DNA of 64,000 nt from NCBI RefSeq assembly GCF_000372725.1, contig NW_005198167.1:500058-564057 (forward strand), in the 5' to 3' direction. Each line of letters opens with the position of its first letter. Within the stretch, counting starts at the first letter, position 1. Source of the stretch: Emiliania huxleyi CCMP1516. Taxonomy: Eukaryota > Haptophyta > Isochrysidales > Noelaerhabdaceae. Below the pieces are notes generated by a model that ran no database searches, was not told where the DNA came from, and saw nothing but the letters and a program-made list of their open reading frames with translations. Position numbers and translations under genes: made by a program. Positions 51,061 to 60,697 of this stretch are shown piece by piece.

Positions 51061-52020
51061 TCATGACCGACCACAACCACGTCCGCCGTGGTTGCCACTA
51101 CCACGTCCGCCGTGGTTACGTTCGACTCTATGAGTCGTGGTTCGACTCTATGAGTCGCTGGTTCGATCATGAGTTGCCACAACCACGCCCGACGTGGTTG
51201 TGGTTGCCACGCCCGTTCCCCCCTGGTTCGTCAAGCGCCCGCCGTTCAAGTTCGGCGATTCACATTCATGGGGGAGCGGGAGGTGATTACCCCGTGTGTG
51301 GGTGTGAACAGGAATATGCCACCCTGAGAACGAGCAGCGCACCCCCCCAACGACTAGCCGATGCCCGAACATCCTAGTCGTTGCATATGTATTAGCTCGT
51401 TCCTAAGCTATGGTGTCATGCTGAATGAGTACGGCGACGCAACCTCCGTCTGCTCACCATCTCTCTACGGGATGGACGTCTTGTCTATTCATGCGTGAGA
51501 GGAGAGTCCCAGCGCCTGTCCGTTGGCAATTTGCAGGGGCGGCAGGCAAATTGTCCTATGCCTCTTCAATGCCATCTGCAGATTCACCCTCGTAGTATTC
51601 GTCCTCGGCCGTGGCGAGGTAGTGCTGAACAACACCGTCATCTTGCTCCTCATTTGCTTTGGAAGCTGAGTCGGCGATCTTTTCCAGGATCTCATCCCGG
51701 ATCTTCTTGCTGTAGCACAGCTTCGGGTTCTTGTACCAGCAGTGCTTGATGTGGTGGTCCTTGCCACAGACCTCACCGTTTGGGAAGCGGTACGGGCACC
51801 GCGTGACCGGCTCAGTGCACTCGCTCCTGTTGTTGAGTCGCTGGTTCGATCATGAGTTGCCACAACCACGCCCGACGTGGTTGTGGTTGCCACGCCCGTT
51901 CCCCCCTGGTTCGTCAAGCGCCCGCCGTTCAAGTTCGGCGATTCACATTCATGGGGGAGCGGGAGGTGATTACCCCGTGTGTGGGTGTGAACAGGAATAT
52001 GCCACCCTGAGAACGAGCAG
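51060..52020 (-). mobile_element. Copia-like retrotransposon Gag remnant with 187-bp direct repeats
   Basis: On the minus strand, 51570-51845 encodes a Gag-type zinc knuckle: RCPYRFPNGEVCGKDHHIKH then CWYKNP, and an acidic end (QHYLATAEDEYYEGESADG, stop). Before it, RG-rich segments (GRGNHNHVGRGCGNS, GGRGSGNHGGRGCGRS) are interrupted by stops. A 187-bp sequence occurs twice without visible differences, at 51151-51337 and 51834-52020. It covers the RG-rich part, so it reflects an internal duplication rather than LTRs. No protease, integrase or RT is present. Confidence 0.65.
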
Positions 52021-52173
52021 TGGGTGTGGGCAGCATGGAATGCACGGCCCGACACTCAGTACCAAAAATCCAAGCACACGACCGAGGCATATGCTCGGAC
52101 AGGACACTGCACGCTTACCTCCCCCGCAAATTCTTTACAGCCCGCCCTACCTCCAAAGAGCCGGAACCCAGCG

Positions 52174-55011
52174 ATGGTGGAGGCAAAGCTTAGCGCCGGC
52201 CCCCCAGGGGCACGCGAGCTTAGCAGCGGCGCAGATTCCCTGAGCTGCTCCGACGCGGCCGTGCTAGCGGCTGAGCGAGGCGAGGAGGTGGCGGTGCTGG
52301 CGTGGCTTGATGGCGGCGGGCGGGTCAACGCGACGTACGAGAGAGGCGGCTTGAGCGGCCTCACGCTGCTGATGCACGCCGCCTGCTACGGCCACGAGCG
52401 GGTGGTTGAGCTGCTGCTGAAGCACGGCGCGGCGATCAACCTGCAAAGCAGCAACGGCTACTCTGCGCTGATGCACGCCGCCAGCCAAGGCCACGAGCGG
52501 GTGGTCGAGCTGCTGCTGCGGCACAGCGCGGAGATCAACCTGCCGAGCAGCGAAGGCTGCACCTCGCTGATGTACGCCGCCGACGAAGGCCACCAGCGGG
52601 TGGTCGAGCTGCTGATACGGCACGGCGCGGCGATCAACCTGCAAAGCAGCAACGGCTACTCTGCGCTGATGCACGCCGCCAGCCAAGGCCACGAGCGGGT
52701 GGTCGAGCTGCTGATACGGCACAGCGCGGAGATCAACCTGCCGAGCAGCGAAGGCGGCACCTCGCTGATGTACGCCGCCGACGAAGGCCACCAGCGGGTG
52801 GTCGAGCTGCTGATACGGCACGGCGCGGAGATCAACCTGCAGAACAGCGACGGCTTCACCGCGCTGATGACTGCCGCCCAGGAAGGCCACGAGCGGGTGG
52901 TCGAGTTGCTGCTGCGGCACGGCGCGGAGATCAACCTGCAGAGCAGCGACGGCGTCACCGCGCTGATGTGCGCCGCCCGCAACGGCCACGAGCAGGTGAT
53001 CGACTTGCTGATACAGCGCGGCGCTGAGGTCAACCTGCCGGACAGCCGCGGCGTCACGCTGCTGATGGGTGCCGCCGGCAACGGCTGCGAGCGGTTGGTT
53101 GAGCTGCTGCTGCAGCACGGCGCGGAGATCAACCTGCAGAACAACAAAGGCGGCACCGCGCTGATAAACGCCGCCGGCTACGGCCACGAGCGGGTGATCC
53201 AGTTGCTGCTGCGGCATGGTGCGGAGGTCAACCAGAACAGCGGCGGCTTCACCGCGCTGATAGATGCCGCGAGCCAAGGCCACGAGCGGGTGATCGAGTT
53301 GCTGCTGCAGCACGGCGCTGAGGTCAACCTGCAGAACAGCAACGGCGCCACCGCGCTGATGTGCGCCGCCCGCAACGGCCACGAGCGGATGGTCGAGCTG
53401 CTGCTGCAGCACGGCGCTGAGGTCAACAAGGAGGACAGCGGCGGCGGCACCGCACTGATGCTCGCCGCCAACAAAAACCGCGAGCGGGTGGTCGAGCTGC
53501 TGCTGCAGCACGGCGCTGAGATCAACCTGCAGAGCAGCGAGGGCGGCACCGCGCTGGTGCTCGCCGCCGACGAAGGCCACGAGCGGGTGGTTGACCTGCT
53601 GCTGCAGCACGGCGCTGAGGTCAACTTGCAGAACAGCAACGGCGCCACCGCGCTGATGAGCGCCGCGTATAGCGGCCACCCCGCCGTCGTGATCCGCCTG
53701 CTTCGGGCTGGCGCAGATGCAAAGGCTCGCTCTGCAGACGGTATGTCCGCGCTGCAGATCGCCAAGGAGGAGGCGGCCAAGGTGCTAGCTACTGCCGACG
53801 CCGCCAGTGCTCCTGAAACGGACCACGCCGGGTGTGTGCGCGCTCTCACAGAGCACGCAGCGGCGCTGAGGGCGGCGGAGGCGGCCGAGAAAGCGGCCGA
53901 GAAGGCGCGCGAGGCCAAGGGGCGGCGCGAGCAGCGCGAGCGGGAGGCGGCGGCGGCGGCGCGAGAGCGCGAGCAGGCGGCACGACAGCGCGAAGCAGAG
54001 CGAGTGGCGGACGAGGCGCGCCGGGCGGCGGACGCTGCGGCGCTGGAGGAGCAGAGGCGAGCCATTGCGGCGGAGGCGGAGGCAAAGCTGGCCGCTGAGC
54101 GCGCGGCAGCAGAGGAGACGCTGCGGGCGAGGGAGGCGGAGAGACGAGCAGCAGAGGAGGCGCAGCGAGAGGAGCAGCGGGCGGCCGCGGCGGCGCGCAA
54201 AGCCGCTCAGGCAGAGGCGGCGCGGCGCGAGAAGGAGGCTGCGGACAGGAGGGCGGAGGAGGAGAAGGCGAGGCGGCGCGCAAAGGCGGTGGAGGCAACG
54301 GCGGCCAAGAAGGAGGCCAAGGCGAAGAACAATAAGGCCAAGAAGGCGCCGTCCGCCTTGAAGCTCGAGGAGGAGCGGAGGGCGCGGGCTGCGGCAGAGC
54401 TGCGAGAGCAGGAGGAGAAGGCGGCGCGGCTGGCTGCTGAGCAGGAGGCGGCGAGGCGGGCGGAGCGAGAGGCGGCAGAGCTAGCGGGTGCGGCAGAGCA
54501 GGCGGCGCTGCGCGAGGATGCGGAGCTGGCAGAGGCGTTGCGCCGGTCAGAGGTGGATGCGGAGGAGGAGGCGCTGGCGCGTCGGGTGTCGCGGTGCGAG
54601 GAGGCGGTGAGCAGCGAGTCGGCCGGCGGCGGCGGGGACTTGCCGCGGCGTGTCGAGCGGCTGGAGGCGAGCCTCGGCACGGCGACCGAGGGCAGCCTCG
54701 AGGAGCGGGTCGGCGCCATCGAGCGCTTGATCGGGCCAGAGGCGGGCGAGGCGGAGCAGCATCTGCCAGTCACCGAGCCGCTCGCTGCCGTCTCACTAGC
54801 GGACGCCGGCCTCGACACGGGGCGGCCGGCTGCCCCCGAGTCCACGATGGGGGGCGAGACCACGTGCATCGTGTGTTTCGCGAGAGTCAAGTCGCATGCT
54901 GCGGTTCCGTGCGGGCACTTGTGCGCTTGCGGGCCATGCTCTGAGCTGATGCGAGAGTGCCCTTACTGCCGCGAGCCAGTGATGATGTGGATGGTTCCGC
55001 GTCCGGTCTAG
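52174..55011 (+). CDS. Ankyrin-repeat, coiled-coil, RING-finger protein (putative E3 ligase)
   Basis: 945 residues from ATG 52174, single exon. About 15 ankyrin repeats of 33 residues span about 60-540 with the pattern GxTALMxAAxxGHERVVELLL, then HGAEINLQ. A Glu/Ala/Arg coiled coil covers about 560-820. A C-terminal RING of C3HC4 type follows (CIVCFARVKSHAAVPCGHLC, ACGPCSELMRECPYCREP, about 897-935). Together these suggest a ubiquitin E3 ligase with ankyrins selecting the substrate. Target and trigger are unknown. Repeats 2-3 and 4-5 are nearly identical at the DNA level (52440-52637 and 52638-52835), a recent 198-bp duplication. The Gag remnant ends 153 bp upstream. Confidence 0.9.
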   Translation: MVEAKLSAGPPGARELSSGADSLSCSDAAVLAAERGEEVAVLAWLDGGGRVNATYERGGLSGLTLLMHAACYGHERVVELLLKHGAAINLQSSNGYSALMHAASQGHERVVELLLRHSAEINLPSSEGCTSLMYAADEGHQRVVELLIRHGAAINLQSSNGYSALMHAASQGHERVVELLIRHSAEINLPSSEGGTSLMYAADEGHQRVVELLIRHGAEINLQNSDGFTALMTAAQEGHERVVELLLRHGAEINLQSSDGVTALMCAARNGHEQVIDLLIQRGAEVNLPDSRGVTLLMGAAGNGCERLVELLLQHGAEINLQNNKGGTALINAAGYGHERVIQLLLRHGAEVNQNSGGFTALIDAASQGHERVIELLLQHGAEVNLQNSNGATALMCAARNGHERMVELLLQHGAEVNKEDSGGGTALMLAANKNRERVVELLLQHGAEINLQSSEGGTALVLAADEGHERVVDLLLQHGAEVNLQNSNGATALMSAAYSGHPAVVIRLLRAGADAKARSADGMSALQIAKEEAAKVLATADAASAPETDHAGCVRALTEHAAALRAAEAAEKAAEKAREAKGRREQREREAAAAAREREQAARQREAERVADEARRAADAAALEEQRRAIAAEAEAKLAAERAAAEETLRAREAERRAAEEAQREEQRAAAAARKAAQAEAARREKEAADRRAEEEKARRRAKAVEATAAKKEAKAKNNKAKKAPSALKLEEERRARAAAELREQEEKAARLAAEQEAARRAEREAAELAGAAEQAALREDAELAEALRRSEVDAEEEALARRVSRCEEAVSSESAGGGGDLPRRVERLEASLGTATEGSLEERVGAIERLIGPEAGEAEQHLPVTEPLAAVSLADAGLDTGRPAAPESTMGGETTCIVCFARVKSHAAVPCGHLCACGPCSELMRECPYCREPVMMWMVPRPV

Positions 55012-55936
55012 ATAGGTGGAGGCGCGTGGTTCTGATGCGCGACCTACCCTTGGTTCTTTCTTTGTTCTGATGCGCGACACCTTTGACGAGAGGCACGGTT
55101 GCGGCGACCGAGGACCGTCTCGAGACGGCCTCGAGAGTTCGAACGGCGGGACCCGCGGGGCGCTCTCACCTTATGTTCCGGTTTCTTTGTTACTATCTCC
55201 CACACCCACATGGATAGTGACAAGAGAGCGGCACACCTTATTACGTTCACAACGCGACAAGAGACGACAGGGGGGGGGGGGGGGGGGAAGTGGAGAGACC
55301 AGAATGCGGCACCGCCGCGAGTCTGCCGCGCAGCCGCTTGCCGCTTCCGCAGCCGCGTGCCGCTGGTTCTGAACCAGATGGCATGCCGTACGGGGCCCTC
55401 GCAAGAGCCGGTGCGCTCGGAACGTTCGGGCTTCTGTGCCATGTGCCAGTGCCAATGTGAAGTCCAATGTGCACTCATCACATCACGTCTCTTAACGGCA
55501 TGAGACGAGTTGCGCACCTGATCGTGCAATGGTCCGCGCCGGGGAGCGGGGTGGAGAGGCACCGCCACCAGATGAAACAGCTTGAATGGAGGCTGCTGAG
55601 CACGCCCGGCGCAAGGTCAAAATAGCGCGCAAGGACGCAAGCGCCCCGCTCCTCATCCTGCCGCGTGCACCAGCACGATCGGCAGCCTAGCGTCCATTGC
55701 CCGCATCGTCGCCGCCACCACGCCCCCAGCGTCGGTGAAGGCCCTCTCGTTCAAGTAGATGAGGAGCGTCTGCTGCGATAACACTCCCGCCTCTTCGATC
55801 CTGACGGTGCTGTCGCTGCTCGACCGTACCGCGTGGCCGGGACCTCGTCCAGAGATGTGAGGATGCGCGCAATGCGCGCGGGTCCCTAAAGATCGCCGAA
55901 CCGGCGGTGGTGGCGCAACGAGCCCGGCGAAAGCGA
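55012..55936. other. Intergenic with G run and inverted copy of a GPR155-like coding segment
   Basis: 55271-55288 is a G run. 55312-55364 is a 53-bp inverted exact copy of 46480-46532. 55650-55930 (minus) encodes short protein-like pieces (SLRRLYLNERAFTDAGGVVA-type, in ORFs ending at 55653) that may be a downstream gene fragment. Nothing is firm. Confidence 0.45.
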
Positions 55937-56863
55937 TCAAAACGGCTGCGCGTGCGGCGGCAGCACCGGGAACGTGCCGCCCATACCGTTGAGGCCCGGT
56001 GGTCTTCCCGCGTCATGCTCAATCACAGGGTCAACATGCGCGTGGAGCGACTGCGCCAGCGTGCGCAGATATGCAGCGGGGAGCCAGCCGAAGGAGGCAC
56101 GATCGATCCACGCATCCTTATTCACCAGCAGATCCATGGTCAGATCATCAGCGGATAGGGCGTTTGGCTCGTATGCCATTGCCTGCGCCCAGCCGCGCAA
56201 CAGCGCACGGGCCGCGGCCGTGCGGTTGAAGAAGGCGACTCCAGACGCCATTTTGAGGCGGCGGCCGCCAAAGCTTTGCAGGTTGGCCGTCTCATTGGCG
56301 CGCCAGTTCCAGAGCAACGCATCGCGGGGCGGCACCCACGCACCCGGCAGGAAGAGCGATGGGTATTTCATCAGCTCGAGGTCGACATCCATCCATGCGA
56401 CAGGCACGGGCGACGCCTCGAGCGTGCGCAAGATGAAGAGCGGCTTTGTTGCGATCAGCCGTCGGCGGAAGACGTCATCGGACGTCGCATCTCCAAACGT
56501 ATCTGGCGGAACGAGCGACGACGAGTAGCATGTGCCGGTTCTCACGCACGACGCGGCGAGGCGCCGCTCTTTGTCGGTGTATGCTGCCGAGTACATTGCC
56601 ACAGCAATGAAAGGCCACCGCACTGTGCCGCCACAGTCAGCGACCGACGGCACGCGGATTTGTGGCGGTAGCATCATCTTGGCGGGGCTATGCTCGTATG
56701 ACGGCACCGCCACCGCTGGCTCTTTGAGCGGTGACGGCTGCGGCCGAGTATCCACGAGCCTGCGTGCGTGCACGCAGTGCGCAGCGAGTAGGAGGAGGCT
56801 GAGGTTGAGAAGGAGAAGGGCCGCGCCGACCGCGCACCCGAGCGGGCGGAGCGAGGAAGGCAT
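55937..56863 (-). CDS. Type II membrane glycosyltransferase-like protein
   Basis: 309 residues from ATG 56863. The frame runs further upstream, but the Met before the hydrophobic segment is preferred. Residues 7-32 form a signal anchor (CAVGAALLLLNLSLLLLAAH). The lumenal domain has a DxD-type metal site in VAWMDVDLELMKYP, then ALLWNWRANETANL, MASGVAFFNRTAAARALL and a late DLTMDLLVNKDAWIDRASFG. This order (DxD, then a G[VAF]xFF strand, then a D-rich helix) is that of nucleotide-diphospho-sugar transferases such as the GT77-like group. It was probably Golgi-resident. The sugar and acceptor are unknown. A TATA-like tttttatatg lies at the start codon. Confidence 0.68.
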   Translation of the reverse strand: MPSSLRPLGCAVGAALLLLNLSLLLLAAHCVHARRLVDTRPQPSPLKEPAVAVPSYEHSPAKMMLPPQIRVPSVADCGGTVRWPFIAVAMYSAAYTDKERRLAASCVRTGTCYSSSLVPPDTFGDATSDDVFRRRLIATKPLFILRTLEASPVPVAWMDVDLELMKYPSLFLPGAWVPPRDALLWNWRANETANLQSFGGRRLKMASGVAFFNRTAAARALLRGWAQAMAYEPNALSADDLTMDLLVNKDAWIDRASFGWLPAAYLRTLAQSLHAHVDPVIEHDAGRPPGLNGMGGTFPVLPPHAQPF

Positions 56864-57175
56864 ATAAAAACCTGCTTGGGCGACCGCCGCCGATTCAGCG
56901 TGCCCTCGCTCTCGCCATCGCGCGCGGCTGCCAGGGGCTCGCCCCCCGGTGGACCTTGCGGCGGTCCGCGTACAGTGCCGTCCTCCCCACCGGATGGGAC
57001 GCGCGTAACTGCGGATCACGTCGCGATCGTGATTAAAGGGGGCCCGGTGATCCTCGACTTGGACACGTGAAATTTAGAACAAGAAAACGGTGGCGCTCTA
57101 TTATTTCGGCGCGTTTTCTTCATTTCCGGGGAAAAACTGAGCCGCCGAAGACACGGTCCGAACCTTACCGGAGCC

Positions 57176-57923
57176 ATGTCGGTCACCATTGCCAAGGGCT
57201 CGAGCGACGTCCCGCAGTGGGCGAAGGACCGAGCTCGCCAGATCGTGCAGCCCGGCGAAAACATCCTCGGCATTTATGTCGTATCCGATAAAAATCGCAA
57301 GAACGCGGTCAAGCAGCCGATGGCGTGCTGCTTGGCGATGTTTCTGGCCCCATGCCCTACTCTGCTCGCCTTGCCTCTACGCCGCCATTCAATCTGGCAA
57401 CAAGATTCTCAAGAGCACCGTCTACATCATCACTGACAAGCGTCTGTACAAGTCGGTGGACGCCGAAGAACTGGGCTTTGTTTGCTGCACGCCTGGCCGC
57501 GACTCGGGCGACGTCCCTCATCAGGACATCTCGGGGCTCAGCCTCGACATGCCAGGCGCGGCGTGTGGCACCCAGTGCTTCCCTGTGCAGCAGGTGATTG
57601 TCAGCCTGCCTCTGGGCCACCCGCTCGCCACTGCGGGCGGCCAAAACTCGTCTGAGCACCGCAGCGGCACACCGAACATGCTCATGCAGATGCTCGTGGA
57701 CAATCCGCAGGAGGTGATCCAGCTGTTGCGCTCGGCCAAGGATGCGCTGACGTCGGCGCCGCAGCAGGTCGTCGTGACCACCGCGGTGCCGGTCGCTCCA
57801 ATGGAGATGGGACGCGAGGACCCGACCGAGCAGCTGGCCAAGCTCAAGAAACTACTCGACTCGGGCGCGATCACCGAGGAGGAGTACGAGGAGAAGCGCA
57901 AGCCTTACGTCGACCTACTCTGA
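57176..57923 (+). CDS. PH-like domain plus SHOCT-motif protein, with a one-base frameshift
   Basis: ATG 57176 opens MSVTIAKGSSDVPQWAKDRA and QPGENILGIYVVSDKNRKNA. Near 57350 the frame changes by one base (a stretch of C in ccatgccctact). It continues CLYAAIQSGNKILKSTVYII and TDKRLYKSVDAEELGFVCC. The ending EQLAKLKKLLDSGAITEEEY and EEKRKPYVDLL is a SHOCT-type motif. The first part, with its IxxTDKRLY strand, resembles bacterial-PH-like domains, often combined with SHOCT. The total would be about 248 residues. The frame break may be a sequencing indel, since both parts are otherwise clean. The function is unknown, possibly membrane-associated oligomerisation. Confidence 0.68.
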
Positions 57924-58353
57924 CTGGCCAACTGAGTCGGCGAACCTGGGCTTCCTTGAGCGAGGTGGGCGAAGGGCATGCATGTGAGGCGTCGTCCGTT
58001 CGGCCATGTCGGCGTGGCGATCGCGCCTCCAGGCTTGGCCACGCCGGCCCGCTTTTGCGGCGTCGCGCCCTTTGAGTGAGGGCGCGTGCCGCTGCTCTGT
58101 CTGGCGAGCGGTTGCATGCCGACCTCGCTGGGCCACCACACAGGGATTTCACGGGAAGGAAGGTATGTTGCTAGCCGTCGCCACTCTTCCCGCCTAGTGT
58201 ACGTTTCTTATTTCTTCTTTTATGGTGTACCTGTGTTAGTGCCAGTGCGCGCCAGTCCCGTGCCCAGTGTTGTGCGAGGGAGTTTTATGGTAAAATTCAA
58301 ATGCGCGAAACGAATTCCGGTGATGATTGACGGCGGTGATCAGCTCCCGCTGC
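57924..58353. other. Intergenic, repeat B and C fragments
   Basis: 58130-58195 is a family B fragment and 58230-58300 a family C copy. No gene seen. Confidence 0.5.
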
Positions 58354-58779
58354 ATGTTGCTCACGGTGGTTCTCGCGTTGGGGCTTCGCGTGTACCTCCG
58401 CGCGCACGTTGTCATGATGCCAGGCACGGCCGCCGCGCGTCTTCGGAAGCCGCACTTCAGGTCCAATGCCGTGCCGACCGCAGGCACGGCCGCGACCAAG
58501 CGCACATTCGTTGCACCATCGGCCTCGAGCGAGCCGCTCGACGAATGCGTGTCGGCCGCAGAGGGCCTGTCACAAATCGAGGAGTGCTTCCTGCCGTTCA
58601 ACAAATACCCGATCGACGTCACGGATAACAAGTACATCGTCGATGCGACTCGCTGCCCCTCCACGCTCATCACCGAAGCCGACAAGCGCTTCACATGCCG
58701 AGACTCTCGAGGAGTGCCTCGTCGAGGCGGACGGCCGCGAGGCCGTAGCGAGCTGCCTCAGCGACAACTCCATCTAGCA
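58354..58779 (+). CDS. Small signal-anchored protein with paired Cys motifs, frameshifted
   Basis: ATG 58354 gives MLLTVVLALGLRVYLRAHVV, a signal or anchor sequence. The Ala/Thr-rich stretch leads to LDECVSAAEGLSQIEECFLP and NKYPIDVTDNKYIVDATRCP. Near 58695 the frame shifts by one. The other frame continues HAETLEECLVEADGREAVAS, CLSDNSI and a stop at 58779. The two segments share an EEC-(x6-10)-C pattern, so the protein is probably a repeated Cys-hairpin. It could be a plastid or ER protein. The break may be an assembly indel. No family is recognised. Confidence 0.5.
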
Positions 58780-59577
58780 TAAACGGTACAAGCATGCGAA
58801 TGCAGTGGGTCGGCAGTGGGTTGCACCGGAGCCGATAGACCTGCATGCCGACATGGATGAGCTGTAATGGGAGTGCGCCGCGTGAGCCATCTGGCGGCTG
58901 GGATTACGGGATACGTCAGAAAGCATGAGTCACCGCGCGGCGGGCACGGGCGGGCGCGGCGCGTCTCGAGCGCGGCGTGTGCAGAGTGCAGTGACCACTT
59001 TCTGGCGCACGCCGTGCCACGCGCCGCACCGCCGCACTGCGGGCCGCGTCGCGCACGTGTCGCTGTCGGTGGTGACGGGTGTGTGTGTGTGCGAGTGGGG
59101 GAGAGCGCTTCGGGGTTCGGGGCTTGGCGGGTCCACTCTCGCGTATCTGTGATCTGTGATCTGTAAGGGGCCGCCCGCAGGCGCATTTTGTATACCGAGG
59201 CGGTGCCCGGTGCCGAACCTGTCGGACCTTAAGACAGCGTTGTAGATCCCTGGGCGAGGGTGGTGGAGAGGGCGGTCCGTCGGCGCCAAACCACCTCCCG
59301 AGGCGGGCAGGTTCCACGCGTTCCCGGGCCGCCCCGTTGGAGGTAGGGGCCGCTCGTCTAGCCAATCAGCCTTAAGCGAGGTGCGAGCGGCCTGGCCGTT
59401 GGAATGGCCTCACGCGGCCTCTGGCTGGAGCGGGATCGCAAGCGAGCCCCCCCGGCCGGCGCGCGTCTTCCGAGAGAGGAGCCGGAGCGAGGGACCTTCT
59501 TAGTAAGCCGGCATGCAGGCGCATGCACGGCCGTTCAGAAACTTTCCCAGCCGTTGGAATGGCTGCGCTCCCGCCCC

Positions 59578-59835
59578 TCACCGGGCAGAACGGGTATAGT
59601 AGACGTTGGCGCCGAGGAGGGAGGAGTCGCTGAAGGACGGGTAGTCGTCGATCATGCGGGGGGAGGAGGAGTCGGCGAGCAGCAGGGAGGAGAAATGCCT
59701 GAGAGGGTGGGGGGGGGGAGGCGTGAGGCGCGAGATGAGGGGGCGCGGGGCGCGGGGCGTGCGTGGGACGCGAGGCGTGAGGCGCAGGGCGTGGGGCGGG
59801 AGGGCGCGGGGCGCTCGAGGTGGGGGCAGGGTGTG

Positions 59836-59934
<99 letters not shown>

Positions 59935-60350
59935 GGTTTGTTTGTGCGAGGGCTGGCAGGGCAGGGCAGGGCGGCGGCGAGCGGCGAGCGGCGTCGGCGA
60001 GATCGGCGACGAAGAGAGGCGATGGTGGCGTACACGGCGGCAGCGTTCACGGCAGCAGCGCCGGTGGCGGCCCCGCGCAGCGGCGGCGGCGCCCTGAGTG
60101 AGGCAGACTGCTGGGAACGCTCCCGACGAGCGGCGAGCCATGCGGGCCCGCCGCGGGCGACGCGGGCGGCGAGCCGACACGCGTGTCGCAGGCGTAGACA
60201 GCACTGGCGAAGCGAGGCGGCCGGCGCAGGCCCCGGAGGCGGCTGCAGTAAGAGCAGCGAGGCAGAAGTCATTGTCCAAGGCGTACTGAGCAGGCTGCCA
60301 TCGAGCAGCGCGCCATGCGGGCCTGACGCCGGCGACGAGATTGGAGAGCC
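59578..60350 (-). CDS. Terminal exon(s) of an unrecognised gene with (TG)n intron
   Basis: Exon 59698-59578 follows a polypyrimidine-AG acceptor and encodes HFSSLLLADSSSPRMIDDYP then SFSDSSLLGANVYYTRSAR and a stop. This is natural-looking sequence. A (TG)n tract lies just upstream on this strand, inside the presumed intron. An upstream candidate exon near 60010-60110 reads GAATGAAAVNAAAVYATIAS. The rest of the gene and its function are unknown. 58780-59577 shows no gene. Confidence 0.4.
59838..59932. repeat. (TG)n tract
   Basis: About 95 bp of TG repeat, probably intronic to the minus-strand gene ending at 59578. Confidence 0.97.
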
Positions 60351-60365
60351 GACAGGCATCGATAG

Positions 60366-60470
60366 CACTGGATAGGGTCGACTCCGCATGGTACGGGACC
60401 CCTCGATCGTCTCGCCCTCCCTCACTGGTGTGTTCATTGGGGGAGGTCATAACAAACACAGTTTAACAGG
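60366..60470 (+). repeat. Dispersed repeat family A, partial copy
   Basis: Contains cactggatagggtcgactcc, gacccctcgatcgtctcgcc and cattgggggaggtcataac. It is the first third of the element. 60471-60697 shows a family B fragment and an atgcacatg palindrome cluster but no gene. Confidence 0.85.
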
Positions 60471-60697
60471 ACCCACTATGCACTAACCAGGGGTTGGGTT
60501 ACGGCTAATTCAGCTTCATCCGCATCCCTCCCTCCACACGCTCGGGCCTCCTTGGGTTGTCTGTCTGTCACACAACATGTACATGTGCATGCACATGCAC
60601 ATGTTCTCCCAAGTCCCCTCTTCAAAACAAATTCACAGAGCTAGATTCAGGGTGCATGGACGATGGATGCTAGCGTGCCGATGGCACCTCTCCCCCG

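Noticed and set aside
51151-52020. Solo or paired LTRs of a complete retrotransposon
   Set aside because: The repeated 187 bp encodes the RG-rich Gag region itself, and no TG..CA ends or polymerase are present. Internal duplication fits better.
58867-59400. Overlapping frames on both strands at 58.9-59.4 kb
   Set aside because: Arg/Ala-biased on both strands, no domain, no splice logic.
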